Shown here one piece after another: positions 8,124-16,887 of a stretch of DNA of 64,000 nt (the first letter of the stretch is position 1; each line of letters opens with the position of its first letter). A program made the position numbers and the translations under genes. The stretch covers positions 1-64,000 of the forward strand of contig CAYSTJ010000020.1 in assembly GCA_964434105.1 (NCBI GenBank), in the 5' to 3' direction. The notes beneath the pieces are model-generated. The model searched no databases, was not told the DNA's origin, and worked only from the letters and a program-made list of their open reading frames with translations. Source of the stretch: CAYNST01 sp964434105 (GTDB lineage Bacteria; Pseudomonadota; Gammaproteobacteria; Pseudomonadales; Cellvibrionaceae).

Positions 8124-10037
8124 TTGACCAATATAGTCCGCCATTCCTGGACTGCCTCCCACTCTGCCGAACTCTACGGCATAAACGATTGGGGAGCGGA
8201 TTATTTTACTGTTAACGGCAAGGGTGAAGTCGCTGTTTCGGTTGAGACGCCGGGCGGCCCGATGCATGTTTCTCTATTCGAGATTGTGCAGAACATCAAG
8301 GATCGCGGCATGGATATGCCGGTTCTTGTCCGTTTCGAAAACCTGTTGGCCCAACAGATCTCGCGACTGAACAACGCATTCAATAATGCCATTCGGCAAA
8401 GCGGTTACCGGGGCTCCTATCGCGGTGTCTTTCCGGTCAAGGTGAACCAGCAAAGCCATGTTATCGAAGAGATTGCCCAGGTTGGCGCCCAGTATGGCCA
8501 CGGGCTTGAAGCTGGCTCCAAGCCCGAGCTGATGATTGCGCTGGCCAACCTGGAATCACGTGACGCCTGCATCGTCTGTAATGGGTACAAGGACGGCGAA
8601 TTTATCGATTTGGGCCTGCAGGCCTGCAAGATGGGTTACAAGGTGTTTTTTGTTATCGAAACCCTGACCGAACTGCCCATTATTATGGAGCGCAGTCGTG
8701 CGCTCAACATTCGACCGCTGATCGGCATCCGGGTCAAGCTGGCATCCATGGTCGGCGGCCACTGGAACGCGACCAGCGGCGATCGCAGCATATTCGGACT
8801 GTCTATTGCCCAGGTCATCGGCGTTGTAGACACGCTTAAAGCCGAAGGCATGTTGGACTGCCTGCAACTGCTCCATTACCACCTCGGCTCCCAGATTCCC
8901 AACATTCGTGACATTCGTACGGGTGTACTGGAAGCCTGCCGCGTCTATCTCGATCTGGTACGGGAAGGCGCGCAGATGGGCTATCTGGATTTGGGTGGCG
9001 GTCTGGCTGTGGACTATGACGGGTCAAAGACCAACTACGTGCATTCAAAAAATTACACACTGGATGAATATTGCGCCGACATTGTCGATGTGGTCATGAC
9101 CACGCTGGATCCGCATGACATTCAACACCCAACCATCATCACCGAATCAGGAAGGGCCACCGTCGCCTACTCGTCGGTTTTGTTGTTCAATGTGCTTGAT
9201 GTCACCACGTTCGAACCGGGGCCAATCCCGAATGAAACAAGCGCCGACGAGAATCAGATGATTCGCAATCTGCGCGATCTGGTGGTTACCGCTAACGTCC
9301 GCAACCTGCAGGAGTGTTACAACGACGCCCTGTTCTACCGGGATGAAATTCGGGAGCTGTTCAAACGTGGGCAGGTTAACCTGCGCTCGCGCTCTCTGGC
9401 GGAGAACCTGTTCCTCAAGGTTATGCACCACATCCTGGCCCTGGCCGAAGATGCTCCGCGGGATCTGAAAGAACTGGCGAAGCTCAAAGAACAACTGTCC
9501 GATATCTACTATTGCAACTTCAGCGTCTTCCAATCCTTGCCGGACATCTGGGCCATTGATCAGATTTTTCCCATCATGCCCATTCACCGACTGGATGAAC
9601 ACCCGAGTCGTCAGGCGATTATCGCTGATATCACCTGTGACTGCGACGGAAAGATCGATCGCTTCGCCGACATGCACAATACCCGCAGGACACTGCCACT
9701 GCATGCGATGAAAGACGAAGAATATTATATCGGTACTTTTCTGGTCGGGGCGTATCAGGAAACCCTGGGCGACCTGCACAACCTGTTCGGCGACACCAAC
9801 GTCGTCAGTGTTCGTATTGCAGATGACGGGCACTGCGAATTTATCCACGAAATCGAAGGTGACAGCGTTGCCGATGTCCTCAGTTACGTGGAGTACAATC
9901 CTCAGGCCATGCAGGACAAATTTCGTCGCACTGCAGAGCAGGCCGTCAAGGAAGGTCGCATTACGGCTGCCGAACGGCAACATATCATGAATGCTTTTTC
10001 GGCCAGCATGCGTGGTTACACCTACTACGAAAAATAG
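8124..10037 (+). CDS. speA: Biosynthetic arginine decarboxylase SpeA
   Basis: PLP enzyme converting arginine to agmatine, 637 aa, typical of bacterial SpeA (about 630-660). The PLP lysine is Lys106 in GVFPVKVNQQ, followed by the GLEAGSKPELM and LHYHLGSQIPNI motifs, the glycine loop YLDLGGGLAVDY and ESGRA for phosphate binding; the catalytic-Cys region DITCDCDGKIDRF is near residue 505. The start is TTG at 8124 with GAGGGA upstream and agrees with the start of homologues. It heads a plus-strand operon with carboxyspermidine dehydrogenase and decarboxylase genes, which would use putrescine derived from agmatine. No agmatinase or agmatine deiminase gene is in the window. Confidence 0.95.
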   Translation: MTNIVRHSWTASHSAELYGINDWGADYFTVNGKGEVAVSVETPGGPMHVSLFEIVQNIKDRGMDMPVLVRFENLLAQQISRLNNAFNNAIRQSGYRGSYRGVFPVKVNQQSHVIEEIAQVGAQYGHGLEAGSKPELMIALANLESRDACIVCNGYKDGEFIDLGLQACKMGYKVFFVIETLTELPIIMERSRALNIRPLIGIRVKLASMVGGHWNATSGDRSIFGLSIAQVIGVVDTLKAEGMLDCLQLLHYHLGSQIPNIRDIRTGVLEACRVYLDLVREGAQMGYLDLGGGLAVDYDGSKTNYVHSKNYTLDEYCADIVDVVMTTLDPHDIQHPTIITESGRATVAYSSVLLFNVLDVTTFEPGPIPNETSADENQMIRNLRDLVVTANVRNLQECYNDALFYRDEIRELFKRGQVNLRSRSLAENLFLKVMHHILALAEDAPRDLKELAKLKEQLSDIYYCNFSVFQSLPDIWAIDQIFPIMPIHRLDEHPSRQAIIADITCDCDGKIDRFADMHNTRRTLPLHAMKDEEYYIGTFLVGAYQETLGDLHNLFGDTNVVSVRIADDGHCEFIHEIEGDSVADVLSYVEYNPQAMQDKFRRTAEQAVKEGRITAAERQHIMNAFSASMRGYTYYEK

Positions 10038-10091
10038 GCAAACCAGCTACAGAACGAAACCCTTATTCAAACTTTCCGGGAGACCAGCGGA

Positions 10092-11291
10092 ATGAGCAAA
10101 GTATTGATAATTGGCGCCGGCGGCGTCGGTGGTGTGGTGACACATAAGTGCGCGCAACTTCCCGATGTATTTACCGAGATCGTTCTCGCGAGCCGCACGG
10201 AAGAAAAGTGCAAGAAAATTGCGGCACAACTGTCGCGCCCGATTCGCACAGCCCAGGTAGATGCTGATAATGTGGAAGAGTTGACCGCACTGCTGTCAGC
10301 GGAGAATCCGGCACTTGTCATCAATGTCGCCCTGCCCTATCAGGATCTTTCAATCATGGATGCCTGCCTCAACGCGGGCATCCATTATCTGGATACGGCG
10401 AACTACGAGCCACCGGAAGAGGCAAAATTTGAATACAAATGGCAATGGGCCTATCACGAGAAATTCGAGCAGGCTGGTCTGATGGCGCTACTGGGCAGCG
10501 GTTTTGACCCGGGAGTAACCAACGTGTATACCGCCTATATCAAAAAGCACTATCTCGATGAAATTCATGAGCTGGACATTATCGACTGTAATGCCGGTGA
10601 CCACGGGCAACCTTTCGCAACCAATTTCAACCCGGAAATCAATATTCGCGAAGTCACAGCAAACGGTCGCTACTGGCAGAATGGCGAATGGGTAGAGACA
10701 GCGCCACTGTCAATCAAGGACTCCTTTGACTTTCCCGAGGGTATCGGCCCGAAAGATATCTATTTGATGTACCACGAAGAACTGGAATCCATCACCCGAC
10801 ACTTCCCGGAAATTCGGCGCGCCCGGTTCTGGATGACGTTTTCGCAGAATTACCTGAATCACCTGCAGGTTCTGCAAAATGTCGGCATGACGCGCATCGA
10901 CCCGGTTACCTATAACGGTGTCGAGATTGTGCCACTGCAATTTCTAAAAGCGGTACTGCCCGATCCATCCAGTCTGGGACCACTCACCAAGGGGCGTACC
11001 TGCATCGGATGTGTGGCACGCGGTGTCAAGGACGGAAAACAGAAAACCATATACATCTACAATATCTGTGATCACGAAGCCTGCTTCCGCGAGGTGCAGT
11101 CACAGGCGATTTCATACACTACCGGCGTACCCGCCATGATCGGTGCCAAAATGATGCTTGAAGGAAAATGGATGAAAAAAGGCGTTTGGAATATGGAGCA
11201 ACTGGACCCCGATCCCTTTATGGCCGACCTGAACGAATATGGTCTGCCCTGGACAGTCATCGAAATGGACAATACCGGTCTCTCAACCTGA
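10092..11291 (+). CDS. Carboxynorspermidine/carboxyspermidine dehydrogenase (saccharopine dehydrogenase family)
   Basis: A 399-aa NADPH-dependent enzyme that condenses L-aspartate semialdehyde with a diamine (putrescine or diaminopropane) to carboxyspermidine or carboxynorspermidine. The Rossmann motif is at the N-terminus (LIIGAGGVGGVVTHKCAQL), followed by LASRTEEKC, NVALPYQDLSIMDAC and the GSGFDPGVTNVY loop shared with saccharopine reductases; length and pairing with nspC fit the CASDH family. It lies 54 bp after speA and 18 bp before nspC, so an operon is likely. Which triamine is made cannot be decided from sequence alone; putrescine and therefore spermidine is suggested by the speA neighbour. 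Confidence 0.9.
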   Translation: MSKVLIIGAGGVGGVVTHKCAQLPDVFTEIVLASRTEEKCKKIAAQLSRPIRTAQVDADNVEELTALLSAENPALVINVALPYQDLSIMDACLNAGIHYLDTANYEPPEEAKFEYKWQWAYHEKFEQAGLMALLGSGFDPGVTNVYTAYIKKHYLDEIHELDIIDCNAGDHGQPFATNFNPEINIREVTANGRYWQNGEWVETAPLSIKDSFDFPEGIGPKDIYLMYHEELESITRHFPEIRRARFWMTFSQNYLNHLQVLQNVGMTRIDPVTYNGVEIVPLQFLKAVLPDPSSLGPLTKGRTCIGCVARGVKDGKQKTIYIYNICDHEACFREVQSQAISYTTGVPAMIGAKMMLEGKWMKKGVWNMEQLDPDPFMADLNEYGLPWTVIEMDNTGLST

Positions 11292-11309
11292 TCAATTGGA
11301 CTTACACAC

Positions 11310-12473
11310 ATGCCCCACACCCTGAGCGGTTTTGATTTATACAGTGTCCCCAGCCCATGCTATGTCATTGACGAAGTGGCGCTGGAAAACAATCTCAGGG
11401 TTCTCGCCCGTGTGCAGGAAGAAAGCGGCGCAAAAGTATTGCTGGCACTGAAAGCGTTTTCCATGTTTGCCATGGCGCCGCTGGTCATGCGATACCTGAG
11501 GGGCACCTGTGCCAGCGGGCTGTACGAAGCCAGACTGGGCAGAGAGGAATTCGGCGGTGAAGTGCACACCTATGCCGCGGCCTATCGTCAGGAGGATTTT
11601 GCCGAGATTCTGACATTGTCGGATCACGTGGTATTTAATTCATTTGGCCAATGGCATCGTTTCCGCGAGCAGGCACTGGCCGCTCAGCAGCTTCGCCCCC
11701 AGCTTTCCTTTGGCATTCGAATCAATCCCGAACATTCGGAAGGTGCCACCGCCATCTACGACCCCTGCGCGCCCTGTTCGCGCATGGGTACCACCGTTGA
11801 ACACTTTACCGACGAGGATTTGGACGGCATCGACGGACTGCATTTTCACACGCTGTGTGAACAGGATTTCAAGCCACTGGAACGAACGCTGGCCGTTATT
11901 GAAACAAAATTCGCACGCTTCCTGCCTCGCATGAAATGGGTCAACTTTGGCGGCGGGCATCATATAACACGCCCGGACTACCAAGTCGACCGACTGATAG
12001 ACAGGGTCAGGGAGTTCCAGGATAAATGGCAGGTACAGGTCTATCTGGAACCCGGTGAAGCGATCGCATTGAATAGCGGCATTTTGGTAGCGGAAGTACT
12101 CGACCTGCTACATAACACCATGGACCTGGCCATCCTGGACGCCTCCGCCACCTGTCATATGCCCGACGTTCTCGAGATGCCGTACCGACCGCATATTACC
12201 GGTGCAGCGGAACCCGGCGTCCTGCCTTTCACGTACAGGCTGGGAGGTCCCAGCTGTCTCACAGGGGACGTTATTGGTGATTACAGTTTCCCGCATAAAC
12301 TGAAAGTCGGCCAGCGACTGATGTTTGAGGATATGGCCATTTACACCATGGTGAAAAATACGACGTTTAACGGCATCCCGTTGCCCGCAATCGCCACCAC
12401 CAATAGCCACACCGGGAAAACGGGTATCGTGAAACACTTCAGCTATGACGACTTTCGGATGCGGCTGTCTTAA
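11310..12473 (+). CDS. nspC: Carboxynorspermidine/carboxyspermidine decarboxylase
   Basis: PLP-dependent fold-III (alanine-racemase-like) decarboxylase, 387 aa, that removes CO2 from carboxy(nor)spermidine to give (nor)spermidine. Seen: N-terminal PSPCYVID, the PLP lysine in LLALKAFSMF (Lys48), CASGLYEARLG, the HTLCEQ segment, the glycine loop WVNFGGGHHITRP, and YLEPGEA for phosphate binding. The catalytic Cys region is GGPSCLTGDVIGDY. It follows the dehydrogenase by 18 bp. Together with speA this gives a spermidine route that needs no S-adenosylmethionine decarboxylase. The downstream lipoprotein gene begins close to its stop codon. Confidence 0.94.
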   Translation: MPHTLSGFDLYSVPSPCYVIDEVALENNLRVLARVQEESGAKVLLALKAFSMFAMAPLVMRYLRGTCASGLYEARLGREEFGGEVHTYAAAYRQEDFAEILTLSDHVVFNSFGQWHRFREQALAAQQLRPQLSFGIRINPEHSEGATAIYDPCAPCSRMGTTVEHFTDEDLDGIDGLHFHTLCEQDFKPLERTLAVIETKFARFLPRMKWVNFGGGHHITRPDYQVDRLIDRVREFQDKWQVQVYLEPGEAIALNSGILVAEVLDLLHNTMDLAILDASATCHMPDVLEMPYRPHITGAAEPGVLPFTYRLGGPSCLTGDVIGDYSFPHKLKVGQRLMFEDMAIYTMVKNTTFNGIPLPAIATTNSHTGKTGIVKHFSYDDFRMRLS

Positions 12474-12510
12474 CGCCGCGCCGCTGCGGCTTTCGAAAGT
12501 CCGTTCCGAT

Positions 12511-13329
12511 TTGAAAAGTATCCTACTCGCGCCGACGCTTTTTCTGGTTCTTTTGGCGTGTGCGTCGCCACACACACGAATCACGCGCATATGCTCTGAC
12601 TGCGAGTTAATCGAGCTTAATCGTGACTCGGCGATCCCCCTGACAGCTTACTATCGCCCGCCGGCCGACGGAAAACACGATGTTCTGCACATTTACCTCG
12701 AAGGTGATGGGGTGCCGTGGCAATTCAATCGACCCGCGCGCAACCCGGTCTCTCGCAGGATGACCGCACTCCGCCTGATGCAAATGGACAAGGCAGCCAG
12801 CCTCTATCTAAACAGACCCTGTTACGGCCAGAGCGAACCGCCACCGGCCTGTCGCCCGGATGACTGGACTTTTGGCCGCTACTCGGACGACGTCGTTTCC
12901 AAAATGAACAGAGCGCTTGACGAGTTCAGTGAAACCGGACATTTGCCGTTAGTTCTGATTGGCTACAGCGGAGGAGGCACACTGGCAATGTTGCTGGCGG
13001 CCCGTCGTACGGATGTTATCGGAGTTATCACCATCGCTGCAAATCTGGACCATCAGTCCTGGACGGGCCGGCACGGCTACCTGCCATTGCACAACTCCCT
13101 GAACGCGTCAAAAATAGCGCCATTGCCAGCGCATATTTTCCGCTGGCATCTCGCCGGCGGTAAGGATATCCAGGTTCCGGCTGACCTGGTATACGCCACA
13201 GCGTCAACAGATCGGGACGCACGCTACCTGTACTATCCGGACTTTGACCATACATGCTGTTGGTCAGACATTTGGCCGGAACTGCTCCGCAGCCTCCCTC
13301 AGCTTCGCGCATCGACTGGTACGAAGTAA
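12511..13329 (+). CDS. Putative lipoprotein alpha/beta-hydrolase
   Basis: About 272 aa. A short basic N-terminus and hydrophobic stretch end in LVLLAC, a lipobox, so an envelope lipoprotein is predicted. The body has HIYLEGDG, a loop typical of alpha/beta-hydrolase oxyanion regions, and a nucleophile elbow GYSGGG (Ser followed by Gly-Gly); the late DFDHTCCW segment may supply the histidine. The start is uncertain: the frame is open from an ATG at 12445 inside nspC, but the TTG at 12511 puts the signal sequence at the very N-terminus. It may be co-transcribed with the polyamine genes. Its 3' end overlaps the convergent caspase gene by 31 bp. Substrate unknown. Confidence 0.72.
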   Translation: MKSILLAPTLFLVLLACASPHTRITRICSDCELIELNRDSAIPLTAYYRPPADGKHDVLHIYLEGDGVPWQFNRPARNPVSRRMTALRLMQMDKAASLYLNRPCYGQSEPPPACRPDDWTFGRYSDDVVSKMNRALDEFSETGHLPLVLIGYSGGGTLAMLLAARRTDVIGVITIAANLDHQSWTGRHGYLPLHNSLNASKIAPLPAHIFRWHLAGGKDIQVPADLVYATASTDRDARYLYYPDFDHTCCWSDIWPELLRSLPQLRASTGTK

Positions 13330-14954
13330 AACGCGCCCCCTTCATGCCCAGCTTCGCGCACGGGTTTCATTTCCGGAATCTGAACCTCTTCTGTCTGCTC
13401 ACTACGCTTTCGGACATTGACTGACAACTGGGCAAAAAGCCGACTGTCGCGTAAAGCTTCGGTATTGTTTTCCAGCGCATCCAGTAACGCACTGGCAAAT
13501 ACCGAATGACGCCCACTGGAACCATCCATCACCGGCTTCAAACCGCCTGATGAAATTACCACGCGGGAGCGTCGCTTTATCCCTGTACGGATGGCCGATT
13601 CACTTTCCTGATCCCCGGAGATGCCAAACAGAAACGGACTTTTATCCGACCCGAGTTGCCCTGCAAAACAGGAGTCGGAGATAACCAGTATTGACCGGGC
13701 TTTCATACGATCCAGATGATCGCTGATAACAGCGTTGTTAATCCAATTGCTGATGTTGTCTTTATTGGCGTCTACCGGTAACCAGTATCCACGTTCGGTC
13801 CGGCTTTGATCGCTGCGTGAAATATTGCCGTGCCCTGCGTAATAAATAAGCAAATTGTCGTTTTCACCGATCTGCCCATAGAAGTCATTGATAGTGTTCA
13901 GAATACCCTTTTCGTTTCCATTTGGGATCATCAATACGCTGAAGCCATATTTTGTCTCCAATATCGATTTCAGTTTTTCGGCGTCCAGCAGCGGTGATCG
14001 CAAACTATCCATAAACAGATAGTCCTGATTGCCGATGATCAAAGCAAAATACCGCCCGAAATTAATGTCCCTCACCACTGTGCTGGTACCTTTTTCAAGC
14101 GTCTGAGGTGAAAGAAAACTCTGTTCATTGTGTTTTCGCCAGGCGACGGACATGCTGTCGATCTGGGCAGACAGTTGGCGCCGCTCCGATTCGGCCTGCT
14201 CGTACAACGCGCTCAACGCAGCGATTTTCTGCTGGGCAGCGGCTACCTCTGCGGCACTGTCAGGAGCAGCAGTTTCCTGTCGCCGCGCGGATTGCTCCGC
14301 TTCCTGCTTCAACGCACTTATCTGCTGCTGGAGATATTCCGTCTGTACCCGGCTGTTAGCCAGTCTGGTATCCAGTTCCGCACGGGCATCCTCTATTGCC
14401 TGCCGGGCTTCGCTACCCAGAACCAGCTCGTCATCGGCCAGACCGGACGCCTGTCGATACCAGTTCAGGGCTACCGTGACATCCGATGGTACTCCCAGGC
14501 CTTTCTCGTAAAGATAACCGAGATTTATCTGTGCCCGGGTGTATCCCTGGGCCGCAGCCTTCTCGTACCATTGGCGGGCGGAGACGTAATCCGCTTCCTG
14601 CCCCAGCCCTTTTTCGAATATCTCGCCCACATAATTCTGCGCCTCGGCATCGCCTAGTTCCGCCTGGGGTAACCAGACGCGTAACGCCGACCTGTAATCC
14701 GCGCGATCGTATTCAATATATTCTCCACCCCTTATGCGGCAGTCACCAGCAGTGGTGCGAATGGGTCGCCGATCCGACATGTATGTAGTCGTTCCCAATC
14801 GTCTGACCTGTCCGGGCAGGAGACAATCAACAACGTACAGGTCCTGCACTTCACGGTATCCCTCAGTCGCAGATCCGTCACCCATAGTACCTGTCTGTGT
14901 ACATGACATTACCAACAGGGCGGACAGTATTATAATTCCTGCCTGTATTTTCAT
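13299..14954 (-). CDS. Sel1-repeat, caspase-fold (C14-type) lipoprotein
   Basis: A 551-aa protein with, in order: a signal sequence ending in LLVMSC (Cys18 lipidation candidate); two or so Sel1-like repeats at about 85-172 (AELGDAEAQNYVGEIFEKG and AQINLGYLYEKGLGVP); a coiled-coil stretch at about 185-270; and a caspase p20-type domain at about 300-545. The caspase dyad is His375 in YYAGHG and Cys429 in ISDSCFAG. The strand preceding the dyad (YFALIIGNQDY) also fits the family. Start chosen at the ATG 14954 because the signal peptide follows directly; the open frame extends up to 15050. It lies 98 bp downstream of a Ser/Thr kinase gene on the same strand. Cleavage target unknown; periplasmic or surface location is inferred from the lipobox, whose -1 to -3 residues (Val-Met-Ser) are not ideal. 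Confidence 0.82.
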   Translation of the reverse strand: MKIQAGIIILSALLVMSCTQTGTMGDGSATEGYREVQDLYVVDCLLPGQVRRLGTTTYMSDRRPIRTTAGDCRIRGGEYIEYDRADYRSALRVWLPQAELGDAEAQNYVGEIFEKGLGQEADYVSARQWYEKAAAQGYTRAQINLGYLYEKGLGVPSDVTVALNWYRQASGLADDELVLGSEARQAIEDARAELDTRLANSRVQTEYLQQQISALKQEAEQSARRQETAAPDSAAEVAAAQQKIAALSALYEQAESERRQLSAQIDSMSVAWRKHNEQSFLSPQTLEKGTSTVVRDINFGRYFALIIGNQDYLFMDSLRSPLLDAEKLKSILETKYGFSVLMIPNGNEKGILNTINDFYGQIGENDNLLIYYAGHGNISRSDQSRTERGYWLPVDANKDNISNWINNAVISDHLDRMKARSILVISDSCFAGQLGSDKSPFLFGISGDQESESAIRTGIKRRSRVVISSGGLKPVMDGSSGRHSVFASALLDALENNTEALRDSRLFAQLSVNVRKRSEQTEEVQIPEMKPVREAGHEGGAFYFVPVDARS

Positions 14955-15052
14955 CTGACCAGCCGCTCCGTTACTTGAATTGACATTCTGTTGCCCTAAA
15001 AATAAGTGTTGGAGAGCAAATGCCGTGGCATCAGGCCCGGCACATCGCATGC

Positions 15053-16588
15053 TCAGTGAATCGCAGAATCCAGGCTATCCAGCCGGGATTCAATATGGGT
15101 TAGCGCTTCATCGATTTTCTTTTTAATACCAGGCAGGTCGTCGCGCCGCAGGAACTCCAATGCGACATATAGTTCCCGCAACCGGTATTCATCAAGGTCC
15201 TGCTGCCGAGACTGTGCTATCAGCCGGGCGCTGATACTCGCCAGCCTGTCGGCCAGAATGGCATGCACCTTACTGCGCTCTTCCACATCATCTACCGTAA
15301 GGTCATTCGCCAGCTCCCATGCCTGTGCGTAAAACCGATGCGCCATATCGACGTCACCTGTATGCAGCACATCATCTGCATCTTCAATGAGTTCGCGAAC
15401 ATCACTCAACGCGGGCGACAGAGAGGATGTTGCCGGAACTATCTGCTCAAGGCTCTTCGTTATCACAAACAGAACCAGACTGGTCACGACCACGGCTGCC
15501 CCGAGCATTACCAGGTCTTTTTTTATACTTCGCGCCTTGATGGCGTCGATAAACTCGCCGGCGTTCTGAAAGCGCTGTTCACGCTCGAAAGCCAACCCCT
15601 TGCGCAGCGCGCGCATATGGCGACCTGAGAGTTCTTTAATGGGGGCGATCTTAAGCTTCAGATCTCTCGCCAGGTTGGCTGGTACGGCTTTTCCGGTGCT
15701 TCCTTTGAAGGGGTGGTCGCCGGTCAGCATTTCGACCGCCATACAGCTCAGTGAATAGACATCATCCGACGGCAGCGCACTGTCGCCATCCAGCATTTGA
15801 GCGCTGGCATACGCGGGGGTCAGCGCGCCCTCGGTGAGATGGTCTGCCAGGCCCGGCCTGTCACGATTGGCATCGGTAAACGCCTTTGCAATACCAAAAT
15901 CCAGAATCCGAACATTGCCGTCGGTCGTCAGGAAGATATTCGCCGGCTTGATATCCGCGTGAACGAATCCCTCCTGGTGGGCGTACGCAAGACCTCGTGC
16001 GACCCGCTCAATGATATGCATTGCATCGCCCGGGGCGATATGCCCCACTCGCTGAATACGCTCCTTCAGCGATTCACCCTTGAGATATTCCATGGTAATA
16101 AAAGCGATATCACCATCCCGGTCGAAATCGTAAACGGTCACGATATTGGGGTGCGAAAGGGCCTGCGCCTTCTTTGCCTCACGTTGCAATGCCTGCAACG
16201 CGCCCGGCATCTTGCGGCATTCTTCGTTGAGCACCTTGATGGCGACAAAGGGCGCACTGTCGTCCATTTCCACCCGCATCCGATCCTGGGCCAGAAAAAC
16301 CTGCCCCATGCCACCCGACCCCAAAATATCCGTAATGGCAAAGCGGTTTTTTATTTCCCTGCGCGTGCCCGGTACATCAGCCTGGATTGTACTTTCATTA
16401 GCCGAAGGAATTCTGGTTGGATCAGTCGCCGCTACGCGTGCCAACGTTTTTGTCGATGCTGGCTTGCGTGGTATCAGCACCGCTGTAGGTGTGGTTTCCG
16501 AAGGGTCTGCAACCGCGGACGAATCCACGCTCTCATCAGACTTCATCGGAGCTCGAGCCCTGTTTATCTCTGTTTTTTTGGAGTCCAT
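15053..16588 (-). CDS. Transmembrane serine/threonine protein kinase (Hanks type)
   Basis: A 511-aa kinase. A disordered N-terminus (about 1-78) precedes the kinase domain at about 81-352: glycine loop ILGSGGMGQVFLA, VAIK lysine 118, catalytic loop HADIKPANIF (His210, Asp212; the residue before Asp is Ala, not the commoner Arg) and DFG at Asp230. The activation segment reads GALTPAYASAQML, and the APE-like position is ASAQ. A single membrane segment at about 359-379 (LVMLGAAVVVTSLVLFVI) is followed by a helical region of about 130 aa that should be outside the cytoplasm. The Ala in place of Arg in the HRD motif suggests regulation that does not depend on activation-loop phosphate. The Sel1-caspase lipoprotein gene follows on the same strand. 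Confidence 0.92.
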   Translation of the reverse strand: MDSKKTEINRARAPMKSDESVDSSAVADPSETTPTAVLIPRKPASTKTLARVAATDPTRIPSANESTIQADVPGTRREIKNRFAITDILGSGGMGQVFLAQDRMRVEMDDSAPFVAIKVLNEECRKMPGALQALQREAKKAQALSHPNIVTVYDFDRDGDIAFITMEYLKGESLKERIQRVGHIAPGDAMHIIERVARGLAYAHQEGFVHADIKPANIFLTTDGNVRILDFGIAKAFTDANRDRPGLADHLTEGALTPAYASAQMLDGDSALPSDDVYSLSCMAVEMLTGDHPFKGSTGKAVPANLARDLKLKIAPIKELSGRHMRALRKGLAFEREQRFQNAGEFIDAIKARSIKKDLVMLGAAVVVTSLVLFVITKSLEQIVPATSSLSPALSDVRELIEDADDVLHTGDVDMAHRFYAQAWELANDLTVDDVEERSKVHAILADRLASISARLIAQSRQQDLDEYRLRELYVALEFLRRDDLPGIKKKIDEALTHIESRLDSLDSAIH

Positions 16589-16811
16589 AACCGATTTTGG
16601 GCTTTAGGGAGGGGAGAACATGGTAGCGCCTCGGTCCGGCTGGCACAATCGGATCAATCGGTCATATTCACATTCTGAGACGGAAGTGAGATGGCGCTTA
16701 AAGTCTGTGAGCAAGTTGGTGAAATGATACCCGAAATATGGCCTGTACGTTTTGGCTCAACGCTGTAGCTTCAGGCACAGGCCCGGCGGAATCAAACCAG
16801 CCTGCCTGCAT

Positions 16812-16838
16812 CCTGGGACCGGAAACTCCGGTCCCAGG
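16812..16838 (-). terminator. Strong hairpin after the Ig-like lipoprotein gene
   Basis: A perfect 11-bp inverted repeat, CCTGGGACCGG with loop AAACT and CCGGTCCCAGG, about 50 bp past the stop codon of the lipoprotein gene. There is no U-run after it, so it is either a weak intrinsic terminator or a 3'-end stabilising hairpin. Confidence 0.4.
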
Positions 16839-16887
16839 GTAGATTGCCAATTCAGGATCGCTATTGATCGCTCACCTGAATTCACGG

